Source of the DNA: Pycnopodia helianthoides
Lineage: Eukaryota; Echinodermata; Asteroidea; Forcipulatida; Asteriidae
Reading direction: 5' to 3'
Length of the DNA stretch: 64,000 nt
Assembly (NCBI GenBank): GCA_032158295.1
Contig: CM063244.1
Location: 26,758,930 to 26,822,929, forward strand
Positions 20,335 to 32,900 of the stretch are shown piece after piece. Each line of letters opens with the position of its first letter. Position 1 is the first letter of the stretch. The translations under genes and the position numbers were made by a program. The notes beneath the pieces are model-generated. The model made no database searches and had not been told where the DNA came from. It saw only the letters and a list, made by a program, of their open reading frames with translations.

Positions 20335-20939
20335 TTTAAAAAACCAACAATTTTCACTTGCGAAAGCCTATGAATACCAATTGCAAAGCTCAGTTACTTG
20401 GTGTGCAAACATTAACATGCAAGACACGATTAACATGAATATGCATTTATGCATAATTAATGAATACATTATCTTGTAGGAAAATTGTATGTTATTTACA
20501 GAGTATTTCTTTGTAATAAAAAAGTACTGATTTGCAGCATGTCTGTATGATGCAAAATAAGTATTTAGAAGAAGGAACCCCAAAAATACATAGCACAGCT
20601 TATATCAAAAGCCATCAGAAATACTGAATGGTATTTTCAGTCATTGCAAAAGGCTTTATATCAAAATATTGGACCAAGTGGTCATGAATTACTGGACCTC
20701 GTAAGAAGTCACGAAATATTGGACCTAGTAAGTCACAAAACTGTTTGACTTTTGTTACAAATAAAAATATCCGGACCATAATTAAATTACACAAATAAAT
20801 AAATCCTCCTTGAGTATTTCAACCAGGTATGATAATACAATATTTTTAACCAGCAGACCTATTTAATAACTAAAACTTGTATGTTGATAGGTTGAATAAG
20901 TATATGTTACTATGGTAATTTAGTGTCACAGAGATGCCC

Positions 20940-21275
20940 TAACTAATAATAGTAGGCATTTATTAGGCACTTTTAAACGTTGTATCAAAATGCCTAACAC
21001 CATTACTACCCCTCATCATCGTTAGACCTTAGCTCCTTACGAGTATGCAGCACCTGGAACATATTGGTCGTTTTGATTGTTAGTCAATCACATCAACAAT
21101 GACTACCCTTGCAGGTACCCATTTTACTCCTGGGTGATGAGAAGCAATTATGCCTAAGTGTCTTGCCCAAGGACACAAGTGTTGGTTCGACCGGGATTCG
21201 AACCAACACTCTGATGGCTCGGCTATCAGCGCTTGAGTCTGATACTCAGGTAGACCGCCCAGCCACAACATGCTA
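20940..21275 (-). repeat. tRNA-headed SINE, well preserved
   Basis: The head lies at the right end: the minus strand starts near TGTTGTGGCTGGGCGGTCTA and includes GTTGGTTCGAATCCCGGTCG (B-box-like). The body 'cttgggcaagacacttaggc' and a 'ggtgctgcatactcg' region follow, ending in a 'taataatag' tail near 20945. Confidence 0.75.
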
Positions 21276-21299
21276 TGTAGCAAAAGTAGTATCTAACTC

Positions 21300-22270
21300 T
21301 TCCTAATTGAACAACTTGGAAAATTTTACGTGATAAAAGTTGACATTGTTAAAACCAATTGACATTCCCGGTATAATATTGCAAAAAGCATATTATATTT
21401 GTATAAAAAGTTACAAATTTTGCATGGTCATTGCTTGCAAAAAGTTTATACATTGCTTGGTCCTTTTACCAAGTTAAAAAGGAATAATACTAATAAAAAA
21501 ACAGATACAAAGGTACAAACTTAATCTTTGATACGCTGAGAGGCCCTCACAAAAATAACATGAAGAGAAATAATGCAGCTTTTTAAAGTCTGTCTTATTT
21601 TTAACACAGGAATGACCGAAGTTGGTCTCGGCATGTGGTCCAAGCTTAGAGGCATGATATATTTATTGGAGACAGCTGTGTCCAAATTAATGGCAGTTGC
21701 TATGGCTATGGCCGGAACACCGAATTGATGGCTTTGGGCAGTGGCTATGGCTATGGCCGGAACATCAAAGAGTCCTATTCTTCAACTGTGTCCTTGCAGC
21801 CAACAGCCATAGCATAGCTGAAGTCAATTTGGACACGGCCTAAGGTATTCATCTTTGGTACCCGACTACATTTTAGACACCGAACAGCATTTCATTATTC
21901 TGCTGAATAAGATGGCAACTGGACTTCAGGAATCGGGAGATGGAAAAGCGGTTACCAGACACCAGCGGTTCCATTTGGTAGCTTGGTTTTGCTAGCAGAT
22001 GGGTGGAGTGAGATGCTGGGTTCAGAGTGGGCCAAAGCACAAAGTGGGGGGGGGGCTGGCTTAAAAGTGGGTGGCCACAATATACAGGTGGTCACAATGA
22101 GAGCGTGTCAACACATGATTCTAAGTGGCCACCGAGCAAAGGGAGGCAAAAGTGCGAAGGCTGACATAGCAAGGTAGCCAGCCATTACACGCAAGCCAGC
22201 CATTACGGGCACGGTTTGTGACTGGTTTCCTGCAAATTTTTTGGTTGGCAGAAATTTTTTCTTAGCACCA
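21300..22270. other. Intergenic, nothing recognised except a short local repeat
   Basis: No exon supported. A local direct repeat 'ggctatggctatggccggaa' occurs at about 21701-21720 and 21744-21763. Otherwise AT-rich. Confidence 0.45.
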
Positions 22271-22275
22271 TTTAA

Positions 22276-22468
22276 TTGGGCCCTAATAAGGGGCCTATTT
22301 TTATAAAGCTTTTAAGCATAAAATACTGCTTATTTGCTTAAGCAAACCTTTGAGTGGGGCACCAGTTGCAACAATGTAAACTGTACAGAATTTTGTCTGG
22401 TTACCCGTTTCCGCTAAGCAAGATATTTATGTGCTGAGCAAGTTTGTTTGCTTACAGGCTTTGGCCCA
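22276..22468. mobile_element. Diverged GGGCCCAAT-type foldback element
   Basis: Starts 'gggccctaataaggggccta' and ends 'cttacaggctttggcccagt'. It contains 'gcaacaatgtaaactgtaca', also in 61231-61411. Old copy of the short form. Confidence 0.5.
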
Positions 22469-22824
22469 GTGATGTTAACAAAACAAGTTTATTACTGTTT
22501 TATAGTAGCAGCTATACACTTTCTACAATCAAAGAGATTTCATCATTATTTCTACGTTTAAGTTGTTGTTCCCTGTCAAGGAGTTTCTCATCCTGTTTAG
22601 TTAACGTCAGCACCATGGTTTTTTTTTTTACAAATAACAAATAACAACAATATCTGCCAAAATTATATTACATCTTGGAAAAAAATAAACTTGTGGAATA
22701 TTTACAGATTCAGATTCTTGGATCCAATATTAGTGAAATTCCCTGCAGAATAAAAGAAAGAAGAAAGAAAAAAGAAGGGAAAAAAACAAAAATTAATTAT
22801 TTCAAACAATGGCAGAACTTTTGG

Positions 22825-22940
22825 GACACTAGGTTGCAGCAGACTTACCAGGTAAATCCATCGTTCTTGCAAATGTACCCATGCTCAGAACTACGCAAAA
22901 TATGGAAATTTAAATGTTAAGTCTGCTGCCACCTAGTGGT
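22825..22940. mobile_element. Short TIR element with CCACTAGGTGGCAGCAGAC terminus
   Basis: Right terminus, reverse-complemented: ACCACTAGGTGGCAGCAGAC. Left terminus: GACACTAGGTTGCAGCAGAC. Length about 116 bp. The right terminus matches the CTCF core consensus CCACNAGGTGGCAG exactly. Confidence 0.7.
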
Positions 22941-23329
22941 TAAATAAAACCTCAGCCAATTGTTGCTAAGTTCGAACAACTGACGTCACACTTCATCATG
23001 AGGCTTGTGAATAATGCCAGATACCACCATTTAGTATTGGCTGAAATAGCGCCCTCTTGCAGATTAGCCTCCGACATAAGCCTTTGATTGCGAGTCAGGT
23101 CTGTGATAGCCCATGGGCAAATGGTGTTTTGTGTGGCTGATGAAGACAAATAACCCCGATTTCAAACTTGAAATCGAGTCTAGAAAAGAATGAATATTCT
23201 GATATTCGGTTCTCTCAACACCACACACACACACTCAAGGCAAGTGTTATTCAGACTTGAACCCTACACTGATGTCTGATAAGCACTGTATATTCAGTGC
23301 TTTCCTCGTCAAGTGAGAACAAAATCCAC

Positions 23330-23395
23330 AGGCATTACTACTCGGGTGGGATTCGAACCCACGCCCCTTCCGCATTCTAGAGAGATTGTTTGAAT
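23330..23395 (-). repeat. tRNA-derived SINE head
   Basis: The minus strand contains GCGTGGGTTCGAATCCCACC, a perfect B-box with a stem-like match, then 'cgagtagtaatgcc'. No complete tRNA cloverleaf can be built. The same head occurs at 54190-54300 on the plus strand. Confidence 0.6.
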
Positions 23396-23439
23396 GGTGT
23401 CAACACAAACTTATACCCTTACTCCATTGCAACTTTACA

Positions 23440-23545
23440 CCCGACTGCTTCTGTTACACTAATATACTTGATTTGTGTGTGCTGTGTTGTCATTTAGCCA
23501 ATGAGAATGATTCTGCTAAGGTCAAAGCGCCTGGTCATCACCACT
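23440..23545 (+). repeat. Penelope-like element 3' remnant
   Basis: Matches the reverse complement of 9785-9870: 'tgttgtcatttagccaatga', 'gattctgctaaggtcaaagc', then 'gcctggtcat'. It lies about 300 bp downstream of the ADAMTS stop codon and may be part of its 3' untranslated region. Confidence 0.6.
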
Positions 23546-23549
23546 TATT

Positions 23550-23559
23550 TTATTTATTG
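23550..23559 (-). terminator. Possible polyadenylation signals of the ADAMTS gene
   Basis: Two overlapping AATAAA hexamers on the minus strand, about 290 bp after the stop codon at 23845-23847. Plausible spacing for a short 3' untranslated region, but AATAAA is common in AT-rich DNA. Confidence 0.3.
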
Positions 23560-23844
23560 ACCCAATTCACCTGATGTCATTCTCGCAATAATCTTTGTTG
23601 CGCCATTTTGCCAGCCAATATCCAAGTGTGCATTTGAGGCGATGTGCATTTACACGCTTACGAGCTGACTCCCACAATGGCAAGCGTGGCAGACAATATT
23701 TGAGTGTGTCTTTGGTGCAAGGGGGTCAACAACCACATGTCATTTTGGTTGGTAAGCAGTTTGCTACAGCTGTTTCATGTTTCATTTTTGTCCAAGTTAA
23801 TGGCCTTAAGCATTTCTAACGTGAGCTCATTGCGTACCTGAGTG

Positions 23845-23940
23845 TCATGATAGATACGTCACTCTTAGAATGTCTCTCCTTCCATCAGGAAAGCACATCC
23901 CACAGAAACCACCACATCGGCCAGCTACTCTCTGGTCAAA
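23845..23940 (-). CDS. ADAMTS9: ADAMTS9-like terminal exon, end of GON domain and stop
   Basis: Acceptor TTTCAG abuts 23940. It reads FDQRVAGRCGGFCGMCFPDG then RRDILRVTYLS and TGA at 23845-23847. The CGGxCGxC cysteine cluster is the signature end of GON domains. 32 codons with stop, phase 0 from the exon before. Confidence 0.92.
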   Translation of the reverse strand, partial: FDQRVAGRCGGFCGMCFPDGRRDILRVTYLS

Positions 23941-26900
23941 CTGAAACAAAAACACACAACAAACAAAAACATTTCACTGTCAAAACTTATCTACAGAGGG
24001 TTCAAATTCAAAAACCATCCCGTCAAAACCTGAACTAAAGAGAGTTGGCAAATTTTAACATACAAGTTAGGACTTTCCTTTGTATTTGGTCAGTGATTAA
24101 CCCTAGTAATGTTAAAGCATATTAAATCAGTCAAATTGTTCAGACTGAGTAGTGGCAGAGTTGATTAAATCATCCCCAATTTTAAATATATTTGTAGCAT
24201 TTACAACACACCACTTGACCTTAAAATTACCTTTGTGAAAGTCCAAGTTGTGACAAGAAAAAAAACTTGTCTATGCCTTGACTGCAGTCATTGTTTCTAG
24301 AATTCTTGTTTTTATCAAAATGTAGTAATTTACAGCTTAAAATGCACGATGGTGGAGTATTGAGGTCACCTGCAGGTAGATGGGCCTAGGGAGTAAGCTT
24401 TGAAATTGAGTTTCTTGACATATCAAACTTGATTGTTATTTAAACTAAAAAATTTTGTTAACCCACTCGATGAAGCAGTTTTGCATACACAGCAACCTAG
24501 GTCGAAATTCAAATTGTTTTTTTTTATTTGACTCGAACAGAGCGTGTCCTAAATTTGTTTTTCTTCCAAAAATACTCACGTCATCTCTGGTTAGTCTCTT
24601 AGTGACAGCGTAGCCTGATGTGTCCCAGTCTACTCCTGGAGCTAAAGCCAGCCTGGTTCCAATCAGGTTGATACGAAAACGACCCTGCGGACAGGCGGCT
24701 GAACTGTAGCAATCACCGGCCGAGGCATATGGGACAAACTGACCGTACCGGACATCTGCAAAGGTTGGGTCAGTCGCTGTCAGATTGAGAGGTAGGGAGA
24801 AAAATAACCTTGTTAGATGAGATAAGGTATTTGTTTTTCATCAGTTTAAAAAAAAATGAATTTTGAGTTGAAAGGTTCGTGGCAAATAAAATAGCTGTTG
24901 TTTTTTCAGATATAAAGAAATCCTGCTCCTTGATCTACTTCTCTAGACTTTAAAAAACTTTTCAAAACCTTTCCCTTTTCAATTCTTTTGTAGCCACTGC
25001 TAGTTTTTGTGTGTGTGTGTCTTTGTTTCTTTAATTCTTGATTTGTTGAGTGCTTTGATCTTGATGAGATGTAATAATTGTTGAGGATACTAGCTGTTCC
25101 CAGAAGCTCTTTGAAATCTATAACTCCAGAGGTTACCAAAAGGTGGAAATGACATAATTTAAACATAACTCCTTAAACTCAGAGCCTAGTTTCAGATCTG
25201 TTTGTCAGCAATGTCTCTCGCCCATGTTACAAATGGCATGCAGCGTATCTCCCAAAGGTAGCATTGTGAAGTAAAAAATCTCATTGGTTTAAGACCTTCA
25301 TCCATCTATCCCAGTCTAGTTCCCTGCACGCTATCAGCAGCCATGAATGCCAGCTGTCGTTGTACAAAACAGGGGCCAGACTGTAACTGCCCGAATTCCA
25401 GCCTCTCTTGGGTTTTACACTGATTTAAAATGGGTGTGCAACAAGAAGGTCTTGTATTTTTCATTTCATTTCATTTTCATTATTCTGGTTGTGAAGCTGA
25501 GGACTCTCAGAAAGCAAACTTAATCACTGTACTAGCCAAGAACCTCGTTGAAGGAAGTTTCAGTTTTAGGTGTGGGAGGAAAAACCTCCAGGGAAAACCC
25601 ACGCAATCAGGCAGGGACTAAAAACCAAATCCACGTAGTGCCCCGGTGTGATTCGAACCGGGGTCCCCAGAGGTGGAAGGCAAGGCAAGATACCACTACG
25701 CCAACCTGACTGCTTGTACAGTTTATGTTCTAAACTTACTGATGATCTCCATGTTAGTGACGTTAAATCTGAGCTTCCTGAAAGTGGTGAGTCCAGCTTC
25801 CGGTGGCCCTCGTCGGTGCATTCACAATTGTCATTACGATTGCCGTTGTCTGGGCACTGGGTGGGACGTAATAATCTGTAAAAGACAACAATCATTGAAA
25901 CAAGGACTTGTGACTACCACTTCTGATAATTTAGTTTATGAGATGTAGTTACCGCACATAAAGAATAATCTGATTTAGTAAAGTCCTACACCAAAAAATG
26001 GTGCGCAAGTGTGCCTATAAATCTCCAAATATCTAACATACTTCTCAATTGGTTTTCAGCATATTTTTTCCCCATTATATGCTTTACTTAAATAGCACAT
26101 TTCTAAGCTACTCTGATCATCTCATTAAAAAAATCTCTAAGATGGACAGGTTTTCCTTCTGGTAAAAGAGGGGAAAAGCTATAGAACATAGGCCTACTGA
26201 GACATCAAATCTGGTTCTGCTTTTATTGAACAACATAATGTCAGGTTCTTAAATTTATCTTCTTTCTGATTGGATCAAAGTTTGGTTGGGCCACACCCCC
26301 AGCCCTCCCCCAGTGTGTGTGTGAGGTCGGATGTTCTGCCTCCATGATACAATTACAGTTTAATCTAAATATTAATACACAATCTAATTTAAATAATGAT
26401 AATATTCATAAGGGAACTAAACTCCTCACCTCTTGGGGTAGATCTCTGCAAAGTTCTCCCCTTCCCCTGACGACAGACTGATGAACTCCGTTGGAGTGCT
26501 GCTTCGCATTCCGTGGCAGTAGACAGTCAACGGCCTCCCCTGCACAAGAATGGAATATTCCTTATCCTCATGCATGTTGTGCTGCATCTGAATTTCAAGG
26601 CAGCTTGTGGGCTGACCTGTGGATCAGAAGAGGGGGAGGGAATAAGTTATGCTCAATAACTTTTACTACTTATACTCGCAGTATTTAGCTGACCTTGAAC
26701 CCCAAACTTCAAAGTGTGCCAAATTCAAGTTTCTTACACCAAACTGTTTTACTTATTTTACTGTACACAACCCTCATCTTATTTCAATCATTTTGTATAC
26801 TTCAAACTTCAAAAAATGAATTGTAGTAATTATCTTCTTCACAATCGCTTGCCTTTTATTCTCTATTGCATTCCAAACCTCACTACCGCTAATTAAAGGA

Positions 26901-29900
26901 ATATGTACTTCTCGAGTGCCCCACAATAGACTGTGAAAGTCTCGCGCGTATTCGAGCCAAGTTAAGCTCGATTGGCAGACCGGCACGTCACCCCAGAGGT
27001 CGCCGGTTTAAATCTCGCTCTCTACAGTTTTCCATGTTCACCCCCCAAATTGATTGATAAATAACCCAGTCAGTTTCCCCCTTGTGGTTTATTACTTGAT
27101 AAAAAAAAACTAAAAAAAAAACTTGACTTCTCTTCTTACATGGCTGGTAGTTACAGATCTCTCTTGTCTCTGGTCTGATGGTAGGAGGTCCACACATACT
27201 CCCCGGTTGACGCTTCCCAAGAAGGTCTCGACACTGAACCTTACGTTCCTTGAAGCCACCCCCACACTCTTTAGAGCACTGATGAAAGACACACCAATAA
27301 AACCACCATCAAAAAAATATGCAAAGAATCCCAAACACTGGAAAGAAGTGAACTTAAGATGAGACATATTGGGCGGAACAATTCTCAAAATTAGAAATAA
27401 ATTTTTCACTTCCCTTTGATGAGCCACAATTTAATTTTAAATTTTTTAAATAAGTTTATTAGTAATGCAGTACCACCCTGTAATATACACTGTAAAATAA
27501 ATTAAACAAGATACACTTTGAAAATCAACAACACAAATGTTCCAAAATAAATAATCAAATGGCAAGAAAGTTTTCTTGTCTGTAAAATTTCAACACCAGA
27601 TGATCCCAAATTCAAAGAGCTGCTTTAAGCATGAAAAGTAGCTAATAACAACAAAGTTATGCTTACCAGAATAAGGTTACCAGCCAAAATACCATGTCAC
27701 ATAGTGTACAATCTGTGACTGGTATCGAGCTTAATTTTTAGTTAGCAACATTTTCTGCTTATGCAACTCTATGAAAAAGGTCCCAGTGCTTTGTAAAACA
27801 ACTATCAAGAAGTTCCTGACAGTGTCTAATCACAAGAGGGCGCCCTGACCTGACTCCATGGTCCTTTGACCCAGTGAACGTCTGCCGAGCACACACCAAT
27901 GAAACACTCTCTGGAGCCGAGTGGCTTAGTGGACTTATCACAGGATTCATCATCGGTGGGGATGGCCCAGCTATCTGGGCTCTGGGCCTGGCATGTGATG
28001 GATCGTGCCTGCTCTCCTGGACCACATTGTGCGAACACTGGAGGGGGAGGGGGAAGAAGGTCAAGACTTTTACAGACAGTGCTTTAAAAACTCCTTCAAA
28101 ACAATTAAATCCCTGTAAATACAACCCGAACATTAAACAAATAATTAAACACTGTGTCTTCGATCCAGAGAAAAAGAAACAACTAAGGAAAAAAATAATG
28201 TCTGTATGTGTAAGAAAACTTTGAAATAATCTCCAAATAATCTCCAAAGAGAATTTCATTATGATCAAATTCTTTAGGTTTGTTTTTTAATTTTTACACA
28301 TTGTCTTAAATAGTCTAGCAAATTATACCCATGTAATTTAAACAATGGATGTGAATCGAATCTGAAAGATAGAAATTCTGAACAAAGTTTTTCATCCTTT
28401 TTTCAAAAAACTACCACATGCCTTTAAAATGACCCCTGGCCTATGACCCTGTGATACTGACCTCTTCCCAGGGTCCAGCAAGCCATGTCATGCGAGGTGA
28501 ATCACAGTTGTGGGTATTGCACTTAGTATTTTCTCTGGGCTTGCGGTGTGAAGCACACATGCCGTCATCCACAAGGCTTCCCTTGCTGTCGATGCAGTCG
28601 ACATTGCGTAGCTTGCGACCCCCATTGCAAGTCCTGGAACACTGCATACAAACAAACACAAAAAGTACAGCCATAGTCATCAATATAACCTTGACGATAG
28701 ATGACAGTGTCTCTTTAGCCAATTCTACTGGGAGTCTGCGACTACCAAGGAAGACTGGTTCTAACCGCCAACAGACGGTTGGATTTTAAAGACTTGTCCC
28801 CAAGGAAAATATAAACCACTTGTGTTCAGCCAGTTATAGTACGGTTGGAATAACATTTCAATACATTATCATCAACTTTCGCTGAAACCGCAATCTTTTA
28901 TGGCTGTACATGTACATGAGGTGACAGGAGTTATTTTGTACAATGATTAATGGCTGGAATGTACAAACCACAAGGTCACACCGGTTCAACTGTTCTGATT
29001 ATTATTTGGAGACAGATCGTAAGCATACACAAACTTTGCTGAATGTCTCAATAGTCAGAATCTTTGCCTTGGTATTCCGTAAAGAACTTCCAACTCTACA
29101 TAGGAATGGGAAGCCACTCCCTTTGGTGCCCCTGGTCTTTTTGCCTCATTGCCTCCTTCAAACGGCTTTGAACTTAACTGTGGACACACTCCCCAAAGAG
29201 TGCGTGTACACCCCCTTTCCTTACCCAGGAGGGTTCCAATGATCCATAAGGCAACAGCGGTGTTTGCCAACTGAGGTAATTGCCAACTGAGGTATTTGCC
29301 AACTGAGGTACTTGCCTCCGAGTACCCCACCACCTCTGTTTTTGCCTGACACCCCTTGAAATTTTTAAATACTATTTCACATATCCCCTCAGAGATAAGA
29401 GGTACCATTCACAAAGAAGAATAACATTTCCCCTCAATGATTAGTGATCACATCCCACCTGTCCTTAACCCTTTCGTGCACCATTTATTTTAGTGATATA
29501 TTGATCATATGGACACATTAATTGTTTACTCGATTTTTGCAAATAAAAAAAACGGTCACAATAGTGCCCTGAAGAGTCCTCTTTCCCGTTCTGTAAAAAA
29601 CTGTGTGGCCGTGGGATCTTTTACAGCTTATTTTCTGCAGGGATTTAATCCGGTCGCTACCGAGTGTGTGAAAGAGTTAAAAACAGATTCACTTGCTTCC
29701 AGAATGTCAAAGAATTAACTTCAAAAATCATATTGCTTGCCTGAAAAGCTTTGAATGACGAGGCACCACTGCATCTCAAAGTCGCGATCTTTGATCTACA
29801 AACAAACTTCTTTTTTACTGTTTCCTGAAACAACTACATCCTGTGGCGATCGTGCCTTTTCTGTACTCGCTCCCAAACTGTGGAACTCTTTACCGTTAAA

Positions 29901-32900
29901 TATCCGAGCTATAAAATCTCTGGACATTTTCAAAAGCATGCTTAGGTTTGCAGGGAGGACATGTAAACAACTTGGTTCTGAGACGAATCTTTAATTTTTC
30001 CAGTCTAGCCTCGTCTTGGGACACTTCACAGAAGATTTACACCTCCTATGAGGGGTACAAGAGGAAGAAACACCTTTTAATACCTGATTCCATCTGCCTT
30101 TCTTCCACCGATAACTCAGACATTTTTCTCGGCCGCATTTCTTGGTCGACTTTGGTTTGATAGGAAGGCAGAGAGACTCCTCAACGACTTGGTCCTTCAT
30201 CTTGCAGGCGGTTTCTCGGTTGCGCATGCCCTTGCCACACGTCACGGAACACTGGGTTGAGAAAAAGGTTGAGCGAAGAATTATGATCAAATCAGTTTGC
30301 TGAAAGGGGTCTGAGACTGTTTTAAAAAGCACAGAGATCAAAATAATATGTATTGTTACGCGCTTTTCAAGCCTTTCAAAGCGCCTCACTGTATTATTAC
30401 CCCGTTCATCGGGCCATTAACACTTCTGAAACCATCTCAAATCCTTAGGAGTATGCAGCACCGACAGCCAAATAGGCACGCTGGTTGCTAATCATTCTCA
30501 CCAACAATCTCAGGTACCCATTGACCCCTGGGTAATGAGAACCAATGATAGCTAAGTGTCATGCTCAAAGACACAAGTGTCGGGACCAGTCTTCGAACCC
30601 ACACTCCAGTGACTTAGCCACCAGAACTTGCGTTCAATGTGCTAGACCACTCGGCCATGAGATGGCAAAATAAGATGAGATATTTGTAAGTTAAGAACTG
30701 ATGTATAACTTGTGGGTTACACTTAACAGCCAGCAGTAGAGAGTTGTGATAAATATTTCGTCGACTCTCAACATACAAACCGCAGTTTTATAGCTCTCCA
30801 CCCTTTTCACTCAAAGCATAAATAAATCATTCCAAGCCCAGCCTGTTTATCAACTTAGATGCCAGACAATTAACTTTAAAAATGTATAGTCTAACAGAAA
30901 GTTGAACACCCTAGCAATTCAGTTTTTTTTCTCCAAACCTTGCAAGACTTTATCACTGCCTGTCACTGACAGTAATTTGTACTTTTGTCTGATGGTGAAG
31001 TTACCAACACATTTCATCTCAGAACTATAAAGAACACGACTTGACAAATTTCACAGTTTCACCTCCCTAATGGCAAATCTACCCCTGTAACAATATCGCC
31101 AAAAGAGGGCGCTTTTAAATATTCATGAATCTACTTACCTCGCTCCATCGTCCAACATCCCACTTTGGTGTTGGGCAGGCCATCTTCCGACATTCTCTCT
31201 GTATGGCTGGTTTCCCACCTCTGTCTGCCTTGCATTCCTCATCTGGCCTCTCGTCACCAGACTCACCTTGACAAATGACACTCCTCGACTGTGAGCCGAT
31301 ACCACACGTCACTGAGCACTGTTGTGAAACAAGAAGTGAGATAAAAGCAAGGAAACCACTAAACATTCACAGACTATTAAGAATAATAAAAATAAAAAAA
31401 TCACAAAAAGGACATCTTGATTTTCAATGAACTTAGTCAAAAGAGAGGAAAATAGCATCGTTGCCACAAAAAAGAGAGATTATTTTCACATTCATTCACC
31501 TCGCTCCAGCCTTCAACATTCCATTGTGGTGTTGGGCATGCCATCTGCCTACAGTCTCTTAGTGTGTCTGGTTTCCCATCTCCCTCTGCCTCGCATTCCT
31601 CATCTGGCCTCTCGTCACCAGACTCATCGTGACAAGTAACCGTTCTTGTTTCTGAACCGATTCCACAAGTCACCGAACACTGTGAGAATAATAAAGCATT
31701 CACAATTATTGAAGAGAAACAAACGAGAATACGACTTTTATTTTCACAAGAAAAATTATTTAAAATGTAAGTTTAGAAGCCATTTTGACTTTCTGATACA
31801 CTAAACTATAAGATTCACAGTGAGGCTAGTGTCTAAAACAGACAAGTGTCTCCCAAAATGTCATTTTTATGTGTTAATTTTCCATAGAGCAGTCAAGGTG
31901 CTGCACAAAATAAACTTCATATAGTTTAAAAGTGATTTACTTCCAACAACTCAACATCATGCAATAATGTTCAAGCTTTTAACATTTTTTTTTAAACTAG
32001 GCACCTCCCTTCCTCCATCCCTTACACCCAAATAAAGTAAGACATTTTAAAACTATTTGCTAACCTCGCTCCAGTGTCCAATGGTCCACTTTGGTTTTGG
32101 ACATGCCGCCTCAACACATTCTCTCTGAGTGTCTGGTTTCCCATCTTCCCCTGCCTCGCAGTCCTCATCTGGCCTCTCGTCACCAGACTCATCCTGACAA
32201 GTTACCGCCCGTGTCTCTACACCAGCATCACAACTCACTGAACACTGTAGAAACAAGAAACAAAGGATTTACATTAACAGGGATTTCTAAAAAAATCACA
32301 TAAAAATCTTCTTTAGAAAATTGTTATTAAAAAGAAAAACTAAAACCAGCTTTTCTGTAACTACAATTCCAGCCAAAGTGGTTGAGACACTTAACAATGA
32401 ACATAGTCTAGTCTACCCACACCCTGCTCTCCCTAACAATGTTGATTATCTCATAACGGAGCAGAAACCCCCTGATGAGAGCAAACACTGATAGGGGGGG
32501 GGAGGGCTTGGGCTGGGGCCAGGACCACCACAACTCAAAGGCAGATTATTACATGGTGTTACCGCAAACCTTACTGAATTGTTCTCCCACCGTGCAAAGT
32601 TTCAAATCCTACTGGGCAGCAACTTATGTTTCAGGAGAAGTCTAGGTTCTGAGAAGAACCAGAAATTAAATATAGGGTTTATAGTCTGTTTTGAACAGTG
32701 TACTCTGTAGAAAGACTATCTCAGGCAAGTCATGGCCTCTGTTGCCCTGGGGTCGATTTCACAAAACTCTTCCTAACTTAGGACTAGTCCTGGGCAATGC
32801 TAAGAGATAGGACTAGTCTTAAGTTAGGACCAGTACTTAGGACTAGTCCTATCTCTTAGCATTGCCTAGGACTAGTCCTAAGATAGGAAGAGTTTTGTGA

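Noticed and set aside
23330..23395. Possible tRNA gene around a perfect GGTTCGAATCC
   Set aside because: The matching A-box half and acceptor stem are absent; the same head recurs at 54185.
25640..25722. Possible tRNA gene (A-box and B-box present, minus strand)
   Set aside because: No cloverleaf with a proper anticodon arm, and a second copy with the same non-tRNA body at 62168 shows it is a SINE.
27826..28268. A separate 169-codon minus-strand protein
   Set aside because: It is the wrong-frame reading of TSR10 plus intron; splice sites and TSR cysteines define the correct exon.
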